Below, piece after piece: positions 15,632 through 24,173 of a stretch of DNA of 45,216 nucleotides. The stretch lies in contig JAOPYO010000270.1 in assembly GCA_025964575.1 (NCBI GenBank), forward strand, positions 1-45,216. Reading direction: 5' to 3'. The notes under the pieces are model-generated. The model ran no database searches and had not been told where the DNA came from. It saw only the letters and a list, made by a program, of their open reading frames with translations. The DNA is from Actinomycetes bacterium (GTDB lineage Bacteria > Actinomycetota > Actinomycetes > Streptosporangiales > Streptosporangiaceae). A program made the position numbers and the translations under genes. The number at the start of each line of letters is the position of its first letter. Within the stretch, counting starts at the first letter, position 1.

Positions 15632-15982
15632 TCAGTAGCCGCTGCTGTTCTGGCCGACACTGTTGCCGAAGCTGGCGATCGCGCCGGCCAGCACCAGGAT
15701 CCAGTAGAGAATCCACAGCCCGGTCAGGATCCAGCCGAGGATGATGCCGGCAAGCGCCATGCCCTGGCCGTTCTCGCCGGTCCGCTTGATCTGTCCGTTG
15801 GCGACATAACCGAAGATCAGGGCCAGAATCGAGGTGACCCCGCAGGTGAAGAAGCCGAGAATCCCGAGGATCATCGATGTGATCGCCAGGCCGTTGGTCT
15901 TGGCCTGGTAGACGGGAGGCCCCGGGGGTCCGCCGTAGTAGTTGGGCGGCTGATAGCCCCCCTGGTTGTACGGGTCGTACAT
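15632..15982 (-). CDS. DUF4190 domain membrane protein
   Basis: A 116-residue membrane protein with a Tyr/Pro/Gly-rich cytoplasmic N-terminus (MYDPYNQGGYQPPNYYGG) and two membrane segments matching DUF4190 (NGLAITSMILGILGFFTCG; ALAGIILGWILTGLW). GGGAG lies 6 nt before ATG 15982. The stop directly abuts the stop of the convergent response regulator gene with no room for a terminator. Function is unknown; such proteins are common in actinobacterial envelopes. Confidence 0.87.
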   Translation of the reverse strand: MYDPYNQGGYQPPNYYGGPPGPPVYQAKTNGLAITSMILGILGFFTCGVTSILALIFGYVANGQIKRTGENGQGMALAGIILGWILTGLWILYWILVLAGAIASFGNSVGQNSSGY

Positions 15983-16067
15983 CGCCGCTCTCCCTGCTCT
16001 ACCGACCACACACCTGTGAGTGAACCCTAACGGTCACAGGGTGAGTGTCCCTCGTGCATGAGGTGTC

Positions 16068-16088
16068 CGTCCCGGTTTCGCCGGGACG
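16068..16088 (-). terminator. Hairpin after the PIG-L/SRPBCC operon
   Basis: CGTCCCGG (16068-16075) and CCGGGACG (16081-16088) around a 5-nt loop, 39 bp beyond the SRPBCC stop. Confidence 0.6.
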
Positions 16089-16126
16089 ACCCCGTCCCCC
16101 GTCACGGTCAGGGGGCGCGTGCGGGG

Positions 16127-16579
16127 CTACCGGTACGCGGGGCAGCCGGGCTCACAGTGCTCGGAGTGCCTGGCCACCCCTCGGGCGAAGCGGCCGAGCA
16201 TCTGGACGAGGAACAGCCGGATGAGCGGGCCGCTGCCGGGGATCTTGGGCTCGAATCGGCCCTGCCAGCGTATGGCGGTGCCTCCACCGCCGGGTTGCGG
16301 GGCGAAGGTCACGTCCGCCCGGTAGTTCTTGATCGGCAGGCCGGACAGGGCGACGTAGGAGTAGTGCCCGGGAGGGTCGTAGGCCACGACCTGCTCCCGT
16401 GCCGGCCAGATCCGACGGATCGCCCCCTCGCCGTTGGGGGTCGTCTCGCCTTCTCGTTCCCGGACCGGCTTGGCCGGGAACCATGCCCACACCCCCCACG
16501 CCTCGGCGACGGCCAGATGTTCGAACACCACCTCGGGTGGCGCGGCCGAGGTGGCGGCGATCTCAATGCTGTAGGGCAT
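16127..16579 (-). CDS. SRPBCC family protein
   Basis: A 150-residue START/Bet v 1-like ligand-binding protein. The N-terminus reads MPYSIEIAATSAAPPEVVFEH, the usual SRPBCC opening strand and helix, followed by alternating strands (RRIWPAREQVVAYDPPGHYS, YVALSGLPIKNYRADVTF) and a long C-terminal helix (PLIRLFLVQMLGRFARGVA). GGGAG precedes the ATG. It begins 17 bp after the PIG-L gene and is probably in its operon. A polyketide-cyclase-like or lipid-binding role is possible; no ligand can be inferred. Confidence 0.88.
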   Translation of the reverse strand: MPYSIEIAATSAAPPEVVFEHLAVAEAWGVWAWFPAKPVREREGETTPNGEGAIRRIWPAREQVVAYDPPGHYSYVALSGLPIKNYRADVTFAPQPGGGGTAIRWQGRFEPKIPGSGPLIRLFLVQMLGRFARGVARHSEHCEPGCPAYR

Positions 16580-16596
16580 GGCGGGCTCCCGGAGTT

Positions 16597-17325
16597 CTAC
16601 GCGGTGGGGATGACCTGGAAGGCCTCCGCCAGTCTTCCCTCGGGGAACCCCGCCGCCAGGGCTCCCGCACCGAGCCAGCCCCGCAGCATGTCCTCCAGCC
16701 CGTCCATGTGGGCGGTCTGGCTGACGTGGGCCCTCAACGCGGCGACCTTGCGATCGAAGGTGCCGGTGACGTCCACGTAGTGGTTCGGGGTCGGCCCACC
16801 ACTGATCCACACTTCGCGGACGGTCCAGGCCTCGAGGTTCTCGTCCCGCAGCAGTTCGGTGAAGGTGAACGGGTTGCGGGCATCGGGATAGACCGCGTCC
16901 AGCGCCGCCGAGCCGACGGCCCGGTGGTCGGGGTGGCTGGGGTAGATCCGCTCGTAGTTGCGCTCCGGGCTGGGAATGACCACGCGGTCCGGCCGGGTCT
17001 GACGGATGACGCGTGCGAGGTCGCGGCGCAGCGCCAGGGTGGCCTCGACCATCCCGTCCTGGTAGCCGAGGAACCGTACGTCCTCGACCCCGGTGCACTT
17101 GGCCGCGGCCCGCTGCTCGGCCTGCCGGATCCCGGCGATGTCCGCGCGTGGCACCGCGGGGTCGAAACCGCCGGCGTCGCCGTCGGTGACCATCAGATAG
17201 GTGACCTCGATGCCCCGGTCGGTCCAGCCGGCGATCGTCCCGGCCGCCCCGAAGTCGATGTCGTCGGGATGGGCCATGACCGCGAGCACGCGGCTGATCT
17301 CACTGTCGTCCAGCACATTGGGCAC
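16597..17325 (-). CDS. PIG-L family deacetylase (LmbE-like)
   Basis: A 242-residue zinc-dependent N-acetyl hydrolase of the PIG-L/LmbE family, whose members include mycothiol enzymes MshB and Mca. Zinc ligands are visible in AHPDD (H19, D22) and in SHPDHR (H131 or H134). The start is GTG 17325. MshB and Mca are longer (about 290-300 residues) and have other flanking motifs, so this is probably a different substrate class. It heads a two-gene operon with the SRPBCC gene. Confidence 0.9.
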   Translation of the reverse strand: MPNVLDDSEISRVLAVMAHPDDIDFGAAGTIAGWTDRGIEVTYLMVTDGDAGGFDPAVPRADIAGIRQAEQRAAAKCTGVEDVRFLGYQDGMVEATLALRRDLARVIRQTRPDRVVIPSPERNYERIYPSHPDHRAVGSAALDAVYPDARNPFTFTELLRDENLEAWTVREVWISGGPTPNHYVDVTGTFDRKVAALRAHVSQTAHMDGLEDMLRGWLGAGALAAGFPEGRLAEAFQVIPTA

Positions 17326-17495
17326 GGAGTCACCTTAGGGGTCGGGTGAGGATCGCGGACGCGTCATGACCTGCAACGCCCCGTACCCGCTCCTGCTTCC
17401 GGGCCGCTCGGGAAATCCCCTGGAATACCGGGCGCGCCCAGGCCCTGGGCGGTCGAAACAACGGAAAGCGTCGGCGCCCGCCCGTAGACTCGCGG

Positions 17496-19799
17496 GTGAT
17501 GTCCACAGATACTTCTCATCCCCTGCTCGAGGGCCTCAACCCGCAGCAGCGCGCCGCCGTCGTCCACCAGGGCGGGCCACTGCTCATCGTGGCGGGCGCC
17601 GGCTCGGGGAAGACCCGCGTCCTGACCCACCGGATCGCCTATCTGCTGGGGGAGCGTGACGTCCACCCCGGCCAGGTCCTGGCCATCACCTTCACCAACA
17701 AGGCCGCCGGGGAGATGAAGGAGCGCGTCGACGCTCTCATCGGGCCGCGTGCCAGGGCCATGTGGGTGATGACGTTCCACTCGGCGTGTGTGCGGATTCT
17801 GCGTCGCGAGGCCAAAAGGATGGGCTTCCCGTCCAGCTTCTCGATCTACGACCAGTCCGATGCACAACGCTTGATGGCGCTGGTCTGCCGGGAGCTGGAC
17901 CTCGACCCCAAGCGCTACCCGCCCAAGGCCTTCTCCGCGCAGGTCAGCAACCTCAAGAACGACCTCATCGACTATGAGACGTTCAAGACCCGTGGGTCGC
18001 TGACGCATATGGAGCAGACGCTCGCCGAGGCGTACGAGATGTACCAGGCCAGGCTGCAGCAGGCCGGTGCGATGGACTTCGACGACCTGATCATGACCAC
18101 GGTCAGCCTGCTCCAGGTCTTCCCGGAGGTCGCCGAGCACTACCGGCGGCGGTTCCGGCATGTGCTGGTCGACGAATACCAGGACACCAACCATGCGCAG
18201 TACCAGCTCGTCCGGGAGCTGACCGCCCCGATCACGGAGCCTGAGGGGTCGTCCCCACAGGAACAGCAGGCGGAGGGCATCGGGGCGGCGGAGCTGTGCG
18301 TGGTCGGTGACGCGGACCAGTCGATCTACGCTTTCCGCGGCGCGACCATCCGCAACATCCTGGAGTTCGAGCGCGACTACCCGAACGCGACCACGATCCT
18401 GCTGGAGCAGAACTACCGCTCCACCCAGACGATCCTGTCGGCGGCCAACGCGGTCATCGAACGCAACGCCGACCGCAAGCCGAAGAGGCTCTGGTCCGAC
18501 CAGGGCGAGTGCGACAAGATCATCGGGTACGTCGCCGACAACGAGCACGACGAGGCGGCCATCGTCGCCCAGGAGGTTGATCGGCTCACCGACGCGGGCG
18601 AGATCACTCCCGGCCAGGTGGCGATCTTTTACCGGACCAACGCTCAGTCCCGGGTCTTCGAAGAGGTCTTCATCCGGGTCGGCCTGCCCTACAAGGTCGT
18701 CGGCGGGGTGCGGTTCTACGAGCGCAAAGAGATCAGGGACCTGCTGGCCTATCTGCGAGTGCTCGCCAACCCCGAGGACACCGTGTCGTTGCGCCGGATC
18801 CTCAACGTGCCCAAGCGCGGCATCGGGGATCGGGCTGAGGCATGCGTCGAGGCTTATGCGAGTCGTGAGCGGATGTCGTTCTGGCAGGCGCTGCGGCTGC
18901 CCGAGGACGTGCCGGGCATGGCCACCCGGTCCATCAACGCGGTCCGGGAGTTCGTGGCGCTGCTGGACGAGCTACGCGCTTCGGCCGAGTCGCTCACTCC
19001 GGCCGAGCTCATTGAGTCGATCCTGGCCAAGAGCGCTTATCTGGCGGAGCTGCAGGCCTCCCGAGACCCGCAGGACGAGACCCGCGTCGAGAACCTGTAC
19101 GAATTCGAGGCGGTGGCCCGCGAATTCGAGGAGCGCCTCGACGGCGAGTCTGCCGCCGGGCGGCTGGTCGACTTCCTCGAGCAGGTCGCGCTGGTCGCTG
19201 ACGCCGACTCCATCCCCGGAGCCAAGGGCGGTCCGGTGCCGCCGGGGGAGCGGGCTCCGGAGACCGAGCATGGGGTCGTCACGCTGATGACCCTGCACAC
19301 CGCCAAGGGCCTGGAGTTCCCCGTGGTGTTCCTCACCGGCATGGAGGACGGGGTCTTCCCGCATCTGCGTGCGATGAGCAACCCGAAGGAGCTCGAGGAA
19401 GAGCGCCGGCTGGCCTATGTCGGCATCACCAGGGCCCGGCAGCGGCTCTACGTATCACGAGCCGCGATGCGCAGCTCGTGGGGGGCACCACAGGTCAACC
19501 CGGCCTCCCGGTTCCTCGGCGAGGTGCCCGGCTCGCTCATCGCGTGGGAGCGGGATGCCGCCACCGTGTCAAGCCCGGCGATGGCCTCGATGGCCTCTCG
19601 GCCGGGTGTGCGTTCCCCGGGCAACCGGCCCGTCCCCGCCCTGTCCGCGGGCGACAAGGTCACCCACGACTCCTTCGGCCTCGGCACGGTGGTCTCCGTC
19701 GACGGAGCGGGGGAGAAGTCCGCCGCCAGCATCGACTTCGGCGGCGACTACGGCGTCAAGCGCCTCGTCCTCCGCTACGCCCCCGTCGAAAAGCTCTGA
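17496..19799 (+). CDS. pcrA: ATP-dependent DNA helicase PcrA (UvrD/Rep superfamily 1)
   Basis: A 767-residue SF1A 3'-5' helicase for repair and replication-fork processing. Motifs in order: Q-like GLNPQQRAAV, Walker A AGAGSGKT (33-40), LAITFTNKAAGEMKER, Walker B DEYQDTN, motif III DADQSIYAFRGA, NYRST, YRTNAQSR, motif V LHTAKGLEFPVVF, and motif VI EERRLAYVGITRAR. The C-terminal ~55 residues form the Tudor-like PcrA tail (GDKVTHDSFGLGTVVSVDG). About 20 extra residues rich in Glu/Gln separate motifs II and III. GTG 17496 or ATG 17499 may start; TAGACT at 17485-17490 looks like a -10 placed for a leaderless transcript. Confidence 0.96.
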   Translation: MMSTDTSHPLLEGLNPQQRAAVVHQGGPLLIVAGAGSGKTRVLTHRIAYLLGERDVHPGQVLAITFTNKAAGEMKERVDALIGPRARAMWVMTFHSACVRILRREAKRMGFPSSFSIYDQSDAQRLMALVCRELDLDPKRYPPKAFSAQVSNLKNDLIDYETFKTRGSLTHMEQTLAEAYEMYQARLQQAGAMDFDDLIMTTVSLLQVFPEVAEHYRRRFRHVLVDEYQDTNHAQYQLVRELTAPITEPEGSSPQEQQAEGIGAAELCVVGDADQSIYAFRGATIRNILEFERDYPNATTILLEQNYRSTQTILSAANAVIERNADRKPKRLWSDQGECDKIIGYVADNEHDEAAIVAQEVDRLTDAGEITPGQVAIFYRTNAQSRVFEEVFIRVGLPYKVVGGVRFYERKEIRDLLAYLRVLANPEDTVSLRRILNVPKRGIGDRAEACVEAYASRERMSFWQALRLPEDVPGMATRSINAVREFVALLDELRASAESLTPAELIESILAKSAYLAELQASRDPQDETRVENLYEFEAVAREFEERLDGESAAGRLVDFLEQVALVADADSIPGAKGGPVPPGERAPETEHGVVTLMTLHTAKGLEFPVVFLTGMEDGVFPHLRAMSNPKELEEERRLAYVGITRARQRLYVSRAAMRSSWGAPQVNPASRFLGEVPGSLIAWERDAATVSSPAMASMASRPGVRSPGNRPVPALSAGDKVTHDSFGLGTVVSVDGAGEKSAASIDFGGDYGVKRLVLRYAPVEKL

Positions 19800-19849
19800 C
19801 CGGAAGTGGGGCGGCCTTAACCTGCAGGTAGCGAGTAGGGGAGGCAGGC

Positions 19850-20248
19850 ATGGCGGGTCGGATCCGGGTCGTTGTCGCCAAGCCCGGCCTGGACGGGCAC
19901 GACCGCGGCGTGAAGATCGTGGCCAGGGCACTGCGGGACGCGGGCATGGAGGTCATCTACACCGGGCTGCACCAGACCCCGGAGCAGATCGTCGAGACGG
20001 CACTTCAGGAGGACGCGGACGCGATCGGGCTCTCGATCCTGTCCGGCGCGCACATGACGCTGTTCGCCCGGGTCATCGAGCTGCTCGCCGAGCGGGATGC
20101 GGCCGACATCGTGGTCTTCGGCGGCGGCATCATCCCAGCGGACGACCTACCGGAACTGGAGAAGCTCGGCGTCGCCAAGATCTTTACCCCTGGAGCCACC
20201 ACTCAGGAGATCGTCGACTGGGTCAAAGCCACGGTCCCCCTCCCGTGA
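19850..20248 (+). CDS. Cobalamin-binding domain protein, acyl-CoA mutase small-subunit type
   Basis: A 132-residue stand-alone B12-binding domain. The base-off signature D15-x-H17-x-x-G20 ([10 protein letters not shown]) is followed by the Ser-rich loop ([11 protein letters not shown]) and the glycine loop VVFGGGIIP. It matches the C-terminal domain of methylmalonyl-CoA mutase, or the separate small subunit of isobutyryl-/ethylmalonyl-type mutases, which works with a separate catalytic subunit. No catalytic mutase gene lies in the window. The 5' gap to pcrA is only 50 bp. Confidence 0.92.
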   Translation: MAGRIRVVVAKPGLDGHDRGVKIVARALRDAGMEVIYTGLHQTPEQIVETALQEDADAIGLSILSGAHMTLFARVIELLAERDAADIVVFGGGIIPADDLPELEKLGVAKIFTPGATTQEIVDWVKATVPLP

Positions 20249-20269
20249 CCTTGCCTTAAGCCCCAGGCC

Positions 20270-21667
20270 CTAAGGCCCGGGCGTGGGGAGCTTGTGGTCG
20301 AGGGCCTGGAAGGTGAGGAGCACCAAGGAGGCCGTCCAGCCCAGCGGGGCGACGGACGAGGGCCGTCCTTGCCGGTCGACCTTCTCCGGCAGGACTCCGA
20401 GCGAGGTGCGGTGGTCGGCCAGCCAGCCCAGTCGGCCGGTGGCCTCGTCGGCCCTGCCCGAGGCCGCCGCGGCCAGCGCGAACATCGCGGTCTCGGGGGT
20501 CCATGCCTCCGTGCGGTTGCCCTGCCAGTGTTCCCCGGGCAGTACCCCGCCATCGGGAAGCGCCAGCCGCTTCTCGGCCGTCAGCACCGCCGCGTCCACC
20601 GCGGGGTCGGGCGGGGCGAAGGGTGGTGCGAGGAAGGTCACAGCGGCGTCCATGTCCCCTCGCGGGACGGGGGAGCGCGGGTAGCCGTACGGCTTGAACT
20701 CCCGGACGATGGCCGCCGACACTCGACGGGCGGCGCTCTGCCAGCGTTGCGCCTCGACGGTCGCGCCGCGCTCGGCGGCCAGTGCGGTGGCGACCCGCAG
20801 CCCGGTCAGGATCGGGGCGACCACCCCCAGGGTGGGCCGGTGCGGATCCTGCTCGGTGTCGGGGTTGCGCTCGAAGTAGTCCGAGGAGCGCGGTGGAAGC
20901 CCGTCCGCCCCCAGCGAGCGGGACATCCGGTCGGCGGCGCGCCGGACCATCGTCCAGAGTTCCGTCGGCTCGGCGGTCCCCGGTGGGTCCGCCTGGTGGG
21001 ACAGCCAGGTCGCCCACAGTGCCCAGCCCAGGCCGTCCAGTTGCACCCCGCGCCCGTCGCTGACCGCGGTGCCGTCGGCGTTGTAGCGCGCTGCCCACAG
21101 CCCGCGCTTGTTCTGGATCCGGGCGAGGAACTGCAGGATCCGGCGGGCCTCGGCGGGATGTCCGGTGACGGTGAACGCGGCGGCGCTGAACGCCGCGTCC
21201 CGAGGCCAGACGTAGTTCCACGCGCCGTACCAGGACGCGGTCGAGGCGCCGTTGGGTCTGGTCAACAGACGCAGGTCGAGCAGGGCCCGTGCGGCCATGT
21301 CCCGCTCAGTGTCCGTACGGCCGGGAACCGTGCCGCTCGCCAGCCAGGCGCTGTCATTCCGTACGGCCGTCGCCACTTGCGGGTCGTCGCGTGGCATGGC
21401 GACGGCCGCGCCCCCACCGAACGGAATGAGGAACGCCCGGCCGTCGCTCAGCTCGATCACCGAACTCCTTGGCAGATACGTGGCGCCTGCCGCGGTCTCG
21501 GGATCGACCGCCTGGCTGGCGTACGGCCAGCCGCCGCCCCCGATGAGTCCCGGGCTCGCCCAATCGGGCAGAGTCCCGGGCTGTCGCGCCCCACAGGTCG
21601 CGGCCAATGACGCGGCGATCAGCAGCACGGACACACGCCGTACCTTTCGCGTCATTGTGCTCGCCAC
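20270..21667 (-). CDS. Secreted GH15-like (glucoamylase/glucodextranase type) protein
   Basis: A 465-residue exported protein with an (alpha/alpha)6-barrel pattern similar to GH15 enzymes: NYVWPRDAAFSAAAF, VQLDGLGWALWATW, and TPETAMFALAAAASGR followed by APLGWTASLVLL. The N-terminus (MTRKVRRVSVLLIAASLAATCG) is a signal peptide; the Cys could be a lipidation site, but Thr in position -1 is unusual for a lipobox. GTG 21667 is chosen because AGAGGGAA lies upstream; ATG 21655 and a more upstream TTG are alternatives. Substrate and catalytic Glu residues cannot be fixed by eye. Confidence 0.78.
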   Translation of the reverse strand: MASTMTRKVRRVSVLLIAASLAATCGARQPGTLPDWASPGLIGGGGWPYASQAVDPETAAGATYLPRSSVIELSDGRAFLIPFGGGAAVAMPRDDPQVATAVRNDSAWLASGTVPGRTDTERDMAARALLDLRLLTRPNGASTASWYGAWNYVWPRDAAFSAAAFTVTGHPAEARRILQFLARIQNKRGLWAARYNADGTAVSDGRGVQLDGLGWALWATWLSHQADPPGTAEPTELWTMVRRAADRMSRSLGADGLPPRSSDYFERNPDTEQDPHRPTLGVVAPILTGLRVATALAAERGATVEAQRWQSAARRVSAAIVREFKPYGYPRSPVPRGDMDAAVTFLAPPFAPPDPAVDAAVLTAEKRLALPDGGVLPGEHWQGNRTEAWTPETAMFALAAAASGRADEATGRLGWLADHRTSLGVLPEKVDRQGRPSSVAPLGWTASLVLLTFQALDHKLPTPGP

Positions 21668-21755
21668 CGGCGGTTCCCTCTTAGTGATCGACAAGGTCTG
21701 ACATGCAGTACATCAAACGTGGTCAAACGCCCCGCAGTCACCCACGGTTTACCCG

Positions 21756-21784
21756 TTGGCAACATCGATTTACCGACCTTTAGT
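21756..21784 (+). promoter_or_regulatory. Possible promoter of sucCD
   Basis: TTGGCA (21756-21761), 17-nt spacer, TTTAGT (21779-21784), about 160 bp before sucC. A moderate match. The 277-bp gap 21668-21944 holds no gene. Confidence 0.35.
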
Positions 21785-21944
21785 CTCGAAGCGGACCCAC
21801 CGGCGTGATCACAGAGAGGAGCCGACTAGGCTGCCTGGTCGGAGCGGACCGCTGAGTGGCCGCGCGGACAGCCCGCTGCACGCGCTCTGTACACGCGGCC
21901 AATGGAGCGGTCTTTGGCTGTCGATCCGTTAAGGACGAACCCTC

Positions 21945-23126
21945 GTGGACCTGTTCGAACACCAGGCGAAGGAACTCTTCGCTGATTATGGCGTACCGGT
22001 GCCTACCGGCAAGGTCGCCCTTTCTCCCCAAGAGGCCCGTGATATCGCGGCGGAACTCATCGCCGCGGGAAGCCCGCGCGTCGTAGTGAAGGCCCAGGTC
22101 AAGGCCGGTGGCCGTGGCAAGGCCGGTGGCGTCAAGCTGGCCTCGTCGGCCGCCGAAGCAGAAGAACTGGCCGGTCAGATCCTCGGCATGGACATCAAGG
22201 GCCACACGGTCCATAAGGTCTTGGTCGAGCAGGGCAGCGCGATCAAGCAGGAGTACTACTTCTCCTTCCTGCTCGACCGCGCCAACCGCACCTTCCTCAC
22301 CATCTGCTCCGTCGAGGGCGGCATGGAGATCGAAGACGTGCCGCACGACAAGCTGGGCCTGATCCCGATCTCCGCACTGGACGGCGTCGACCGGGCGAAG
22401 GCCCGCGAACTCGCGCTCGCCGGCCGGCTGCCGGAGGAGGCCCTGGACGGCGCGGCCGAGCTGATCGAGCGGCTGTGGGCGGTCTTCGTCGATGAGGACG
22501 CCACGCTGGTCGAGGTCAACCCGCTGATCCTGACCGCCGACGGCCAGGTCGTGGCCCTCGACGGCAAGGTCACGTTGGATGACAACGCGTCCTTCCGTCA
22601 GGCTGATCACGAGGCGTTGGAGGACAAGGCATCCGCCGACCCACTCGAGGCCGCGGCCAAGGCGAAGGACCTCAACTACGTCAAGCTGGACGGCACCGTC
22701 GGCATCATCGGTAACGGCGCCGGTCTGGTCATGTCGACGCTGGACGTCGTCGCCTACGCCGGTGAAGAGTTCGACGGGCAGAAGCCCGCCAACTTCCTCG
22801 ACATCGGTGGCGGTGCCTCCGCGGAGGTCATGGCCAACGGACTGGAGATCGTACTGTCCGATCCGTCGGTCAAGAGCGTCTTCGTCAACGTCTTCGGCGG
22901 CATCACCGCCTGTGACGCGGTGGCCAACGGCATCGTCTCGGCATACCAACTTCTGTCCGATCGTGGAGAGACCGTCGACCGGCCCCTCGTCGTACGCTTG
23001 GACGGAAACAACGCCGAACTCGGGCGTCAGATCCTCTCCGACGCTGCGCTTCCGGGCGTCGAGCGGGTAGACACGATGGACGACGCGGCCAAGCGCGCCG
23101 CCGAACTCGCAGCGGCAGGTGCATGA
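21945..23126 (+). CDS. sucC: Succinyl-CoA ligase (ADP-forming) beta subunit
   Basis: TCA-cycle enzyme subunit that binds nucleotide and CoA-derived succinyl phosphate, 393 residues. ATP-grasp N-terminus: [22 protein letters not shown] and [19 protein letters not shown]. The [17 protein letters not shown] and [10 protein letters not shown] motifs characterise the C-terminal ligase domain. GTG 21945 has AAGGA 9 nt upstream. It overlaps sucD as ATGA and forms the alpha2-beta2 or alpha-beta enzyme with it. Confidence 0.98.
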   Translation: MDLFEHQAKELFADYGVPVPTGKVALSPQEARDIAAELIAAGSPRVVVKAQVKAGGRGKAGGVKLASSAAEAEELAGQILGMDIKGHTVHKVLVEQGSAIKQEYYFSFLLDRANRTFLTICSVEGGMEIEDVPHDKLGLIPISALDGVDRAKARELALAGRLPEEALDGAAELIERLWAVFVDEDATLVEVNPLILTADGQVVALDGKVTLDDNASFRQADHEALEDKASADPLEAAAKAKDLNYVKLDGTVGIIGNGAGLVMSTLDVVAYAGEEFDGQKPANFLDIGGGASAEVMANGLEIVLSDPSVKSVFVNVFGGITACDAVANGIVSAYQLLSDRGETVDRPLVVRLDGNNAELGRQILSDAALPGVERVDTMDDAAKRAAELAAAGA

Positions 23127-24016
23127 ACATGGCTATCTGGCTCACCGAGAACAGCAAGATCCTCGTCCAGGGAATGACCGGCTCCGAAGGGTCCAAGCAC
23201 ACCGCTCGGATGCTGCGCGCCGGCACCAACGTCGTCGGTGGCGTCAACGCCCGCAAGGCCGGGCAGACCGCCACCTTCGACGGCAAGGACCTGCCCGTCT
23301 TCGGCACCGTCGCCGAGGCGATGGCGGAGACCGGCGCGGACGTATCGGTGGTCTTCGTGCCGCCGAAGTTCACCAAGGACGCCGTCGTCGAGGCGATCGA
23401 CGCCGCGATCGGCCTCTGCGTCGTCATCACCGAGGGCGTGCCCGTGCACGACACCGCCTGGTTCTGGGCGCACGCCTCCGCCAAGGGCAACGCGACCCGG
23501 ATCATCGGGCCGAACTGCCCCGGCATCGCCTCAGCGGGCAAGTCCAACGCGGGCATCATGCCGGCCGACATCACCACGCCCGGCCGCATCGGCCTGGTGT
23601 CGAAGTCGGGCACGCTGACCTACCAGATGATGTACGAGCTGCGGGACATCGGGTTCTCCACCGCTGTCGGCATCGGTGGCGACCCGGTCATCGGGACCAC
23701 GCACATCGACGCTCTGCAGGCCTTCCAGGACGACCCCGAGACCGACGCGATCGTGATGATCGGTGAGATCGGTGGCGACGCGGAAGAGCGTGCCGCCGCG
23801 TACATCGAGCAGTACGTGAACAAGCCGGTCGTCGGCTATGTCGCCGGATTCACCGCGCCCGAGGGCAAGACCATGGGCCACGCCGGTGCGATCGTGTCCG
23901 GTTCGGCCGGCACCGCGCAGGCGAAGAAGGAGGCTCTGGAGAAGGTCGGCGTCCGCGTCGGGAAGACCCCGAGCGAGACCGCCCGCCTGATGCGGGAGCT
24001 CATGCAGACCCTCTAG
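23123..24016 (+). CDS. sucD: Succinyl-CoA ligase alpha subunit
   Basis: CoA-binding and phosphohistidine-forming subunit of succinyl-CoA synthetase, 297 residues from ATG 23123 (ATG 23129 also possible). The Rossmann start is [18 protein letters not shown]; the active-site histidine is in [14 protein letters not shown] (H253 from the first ATG). The conserved GPNCPGI motif is present. It starts within the sucC stop codon, and a strong terminator follows 14 bp after its stop. Confidence 0.98.
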   Translation: MNMAIWLTENSKILVQGMTGSEGSKHTARMLRAGTNVVGGVNARKAGQTATFDGKDLPVFGTVAEAMAETGADVSVVFVPPKFTKDAVVEAIDAAIGLCVVITEGVPVHDTAWFWAHASAKGNATRIIGPNCPGIASAGKSNAGIMPADITTPGRIGLVSKSGTLTYQMMYELRDIGFSTAVGIGGDPVIGTTHIDALQAFQDDPETDAIVMIGEIGGDAEERAAAYIEQYVNKPVVGYVAGFTAPEGKTMGHAGAIVSGSAGTAQAKKEALEKVGVRVGKTPSETARLMRELMQTL

Positions 24017-24030
24017 CAGCGGGTATGCAG

Positions 24031-24054
24031 CGGGCCGTCCTTCGGGGCGGCCCG
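24031..24054 (+). terminator. Terminator of sucCD
   Basis: CGGGCCGTCC (24031-24040), TTCG tetraloop, GGGCGGCCCG (24045-24054): a 10-bp stem with one T-G pair, followed by TTCTG. Confidence 0.88.
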
Positions 24055-24173
24055 TTCTGCGTGATGGGGCCGCTCCCGTCCTCCGCGCGCGAACATGCTG
24101 AACATCCGAGGCGAAGGGCGACACGCCGGGCGTACGGCGGCGGCGCGGCCGTCCGGGCTGCCAGCATGAAGGC

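Noticed and set aside
17364..18548. Long minus-strand open frame opposite pcrA
   Set aside because: Antisense shadow caused by high GC; the plus strand encodes a complete PcrA with all helicase motifs.
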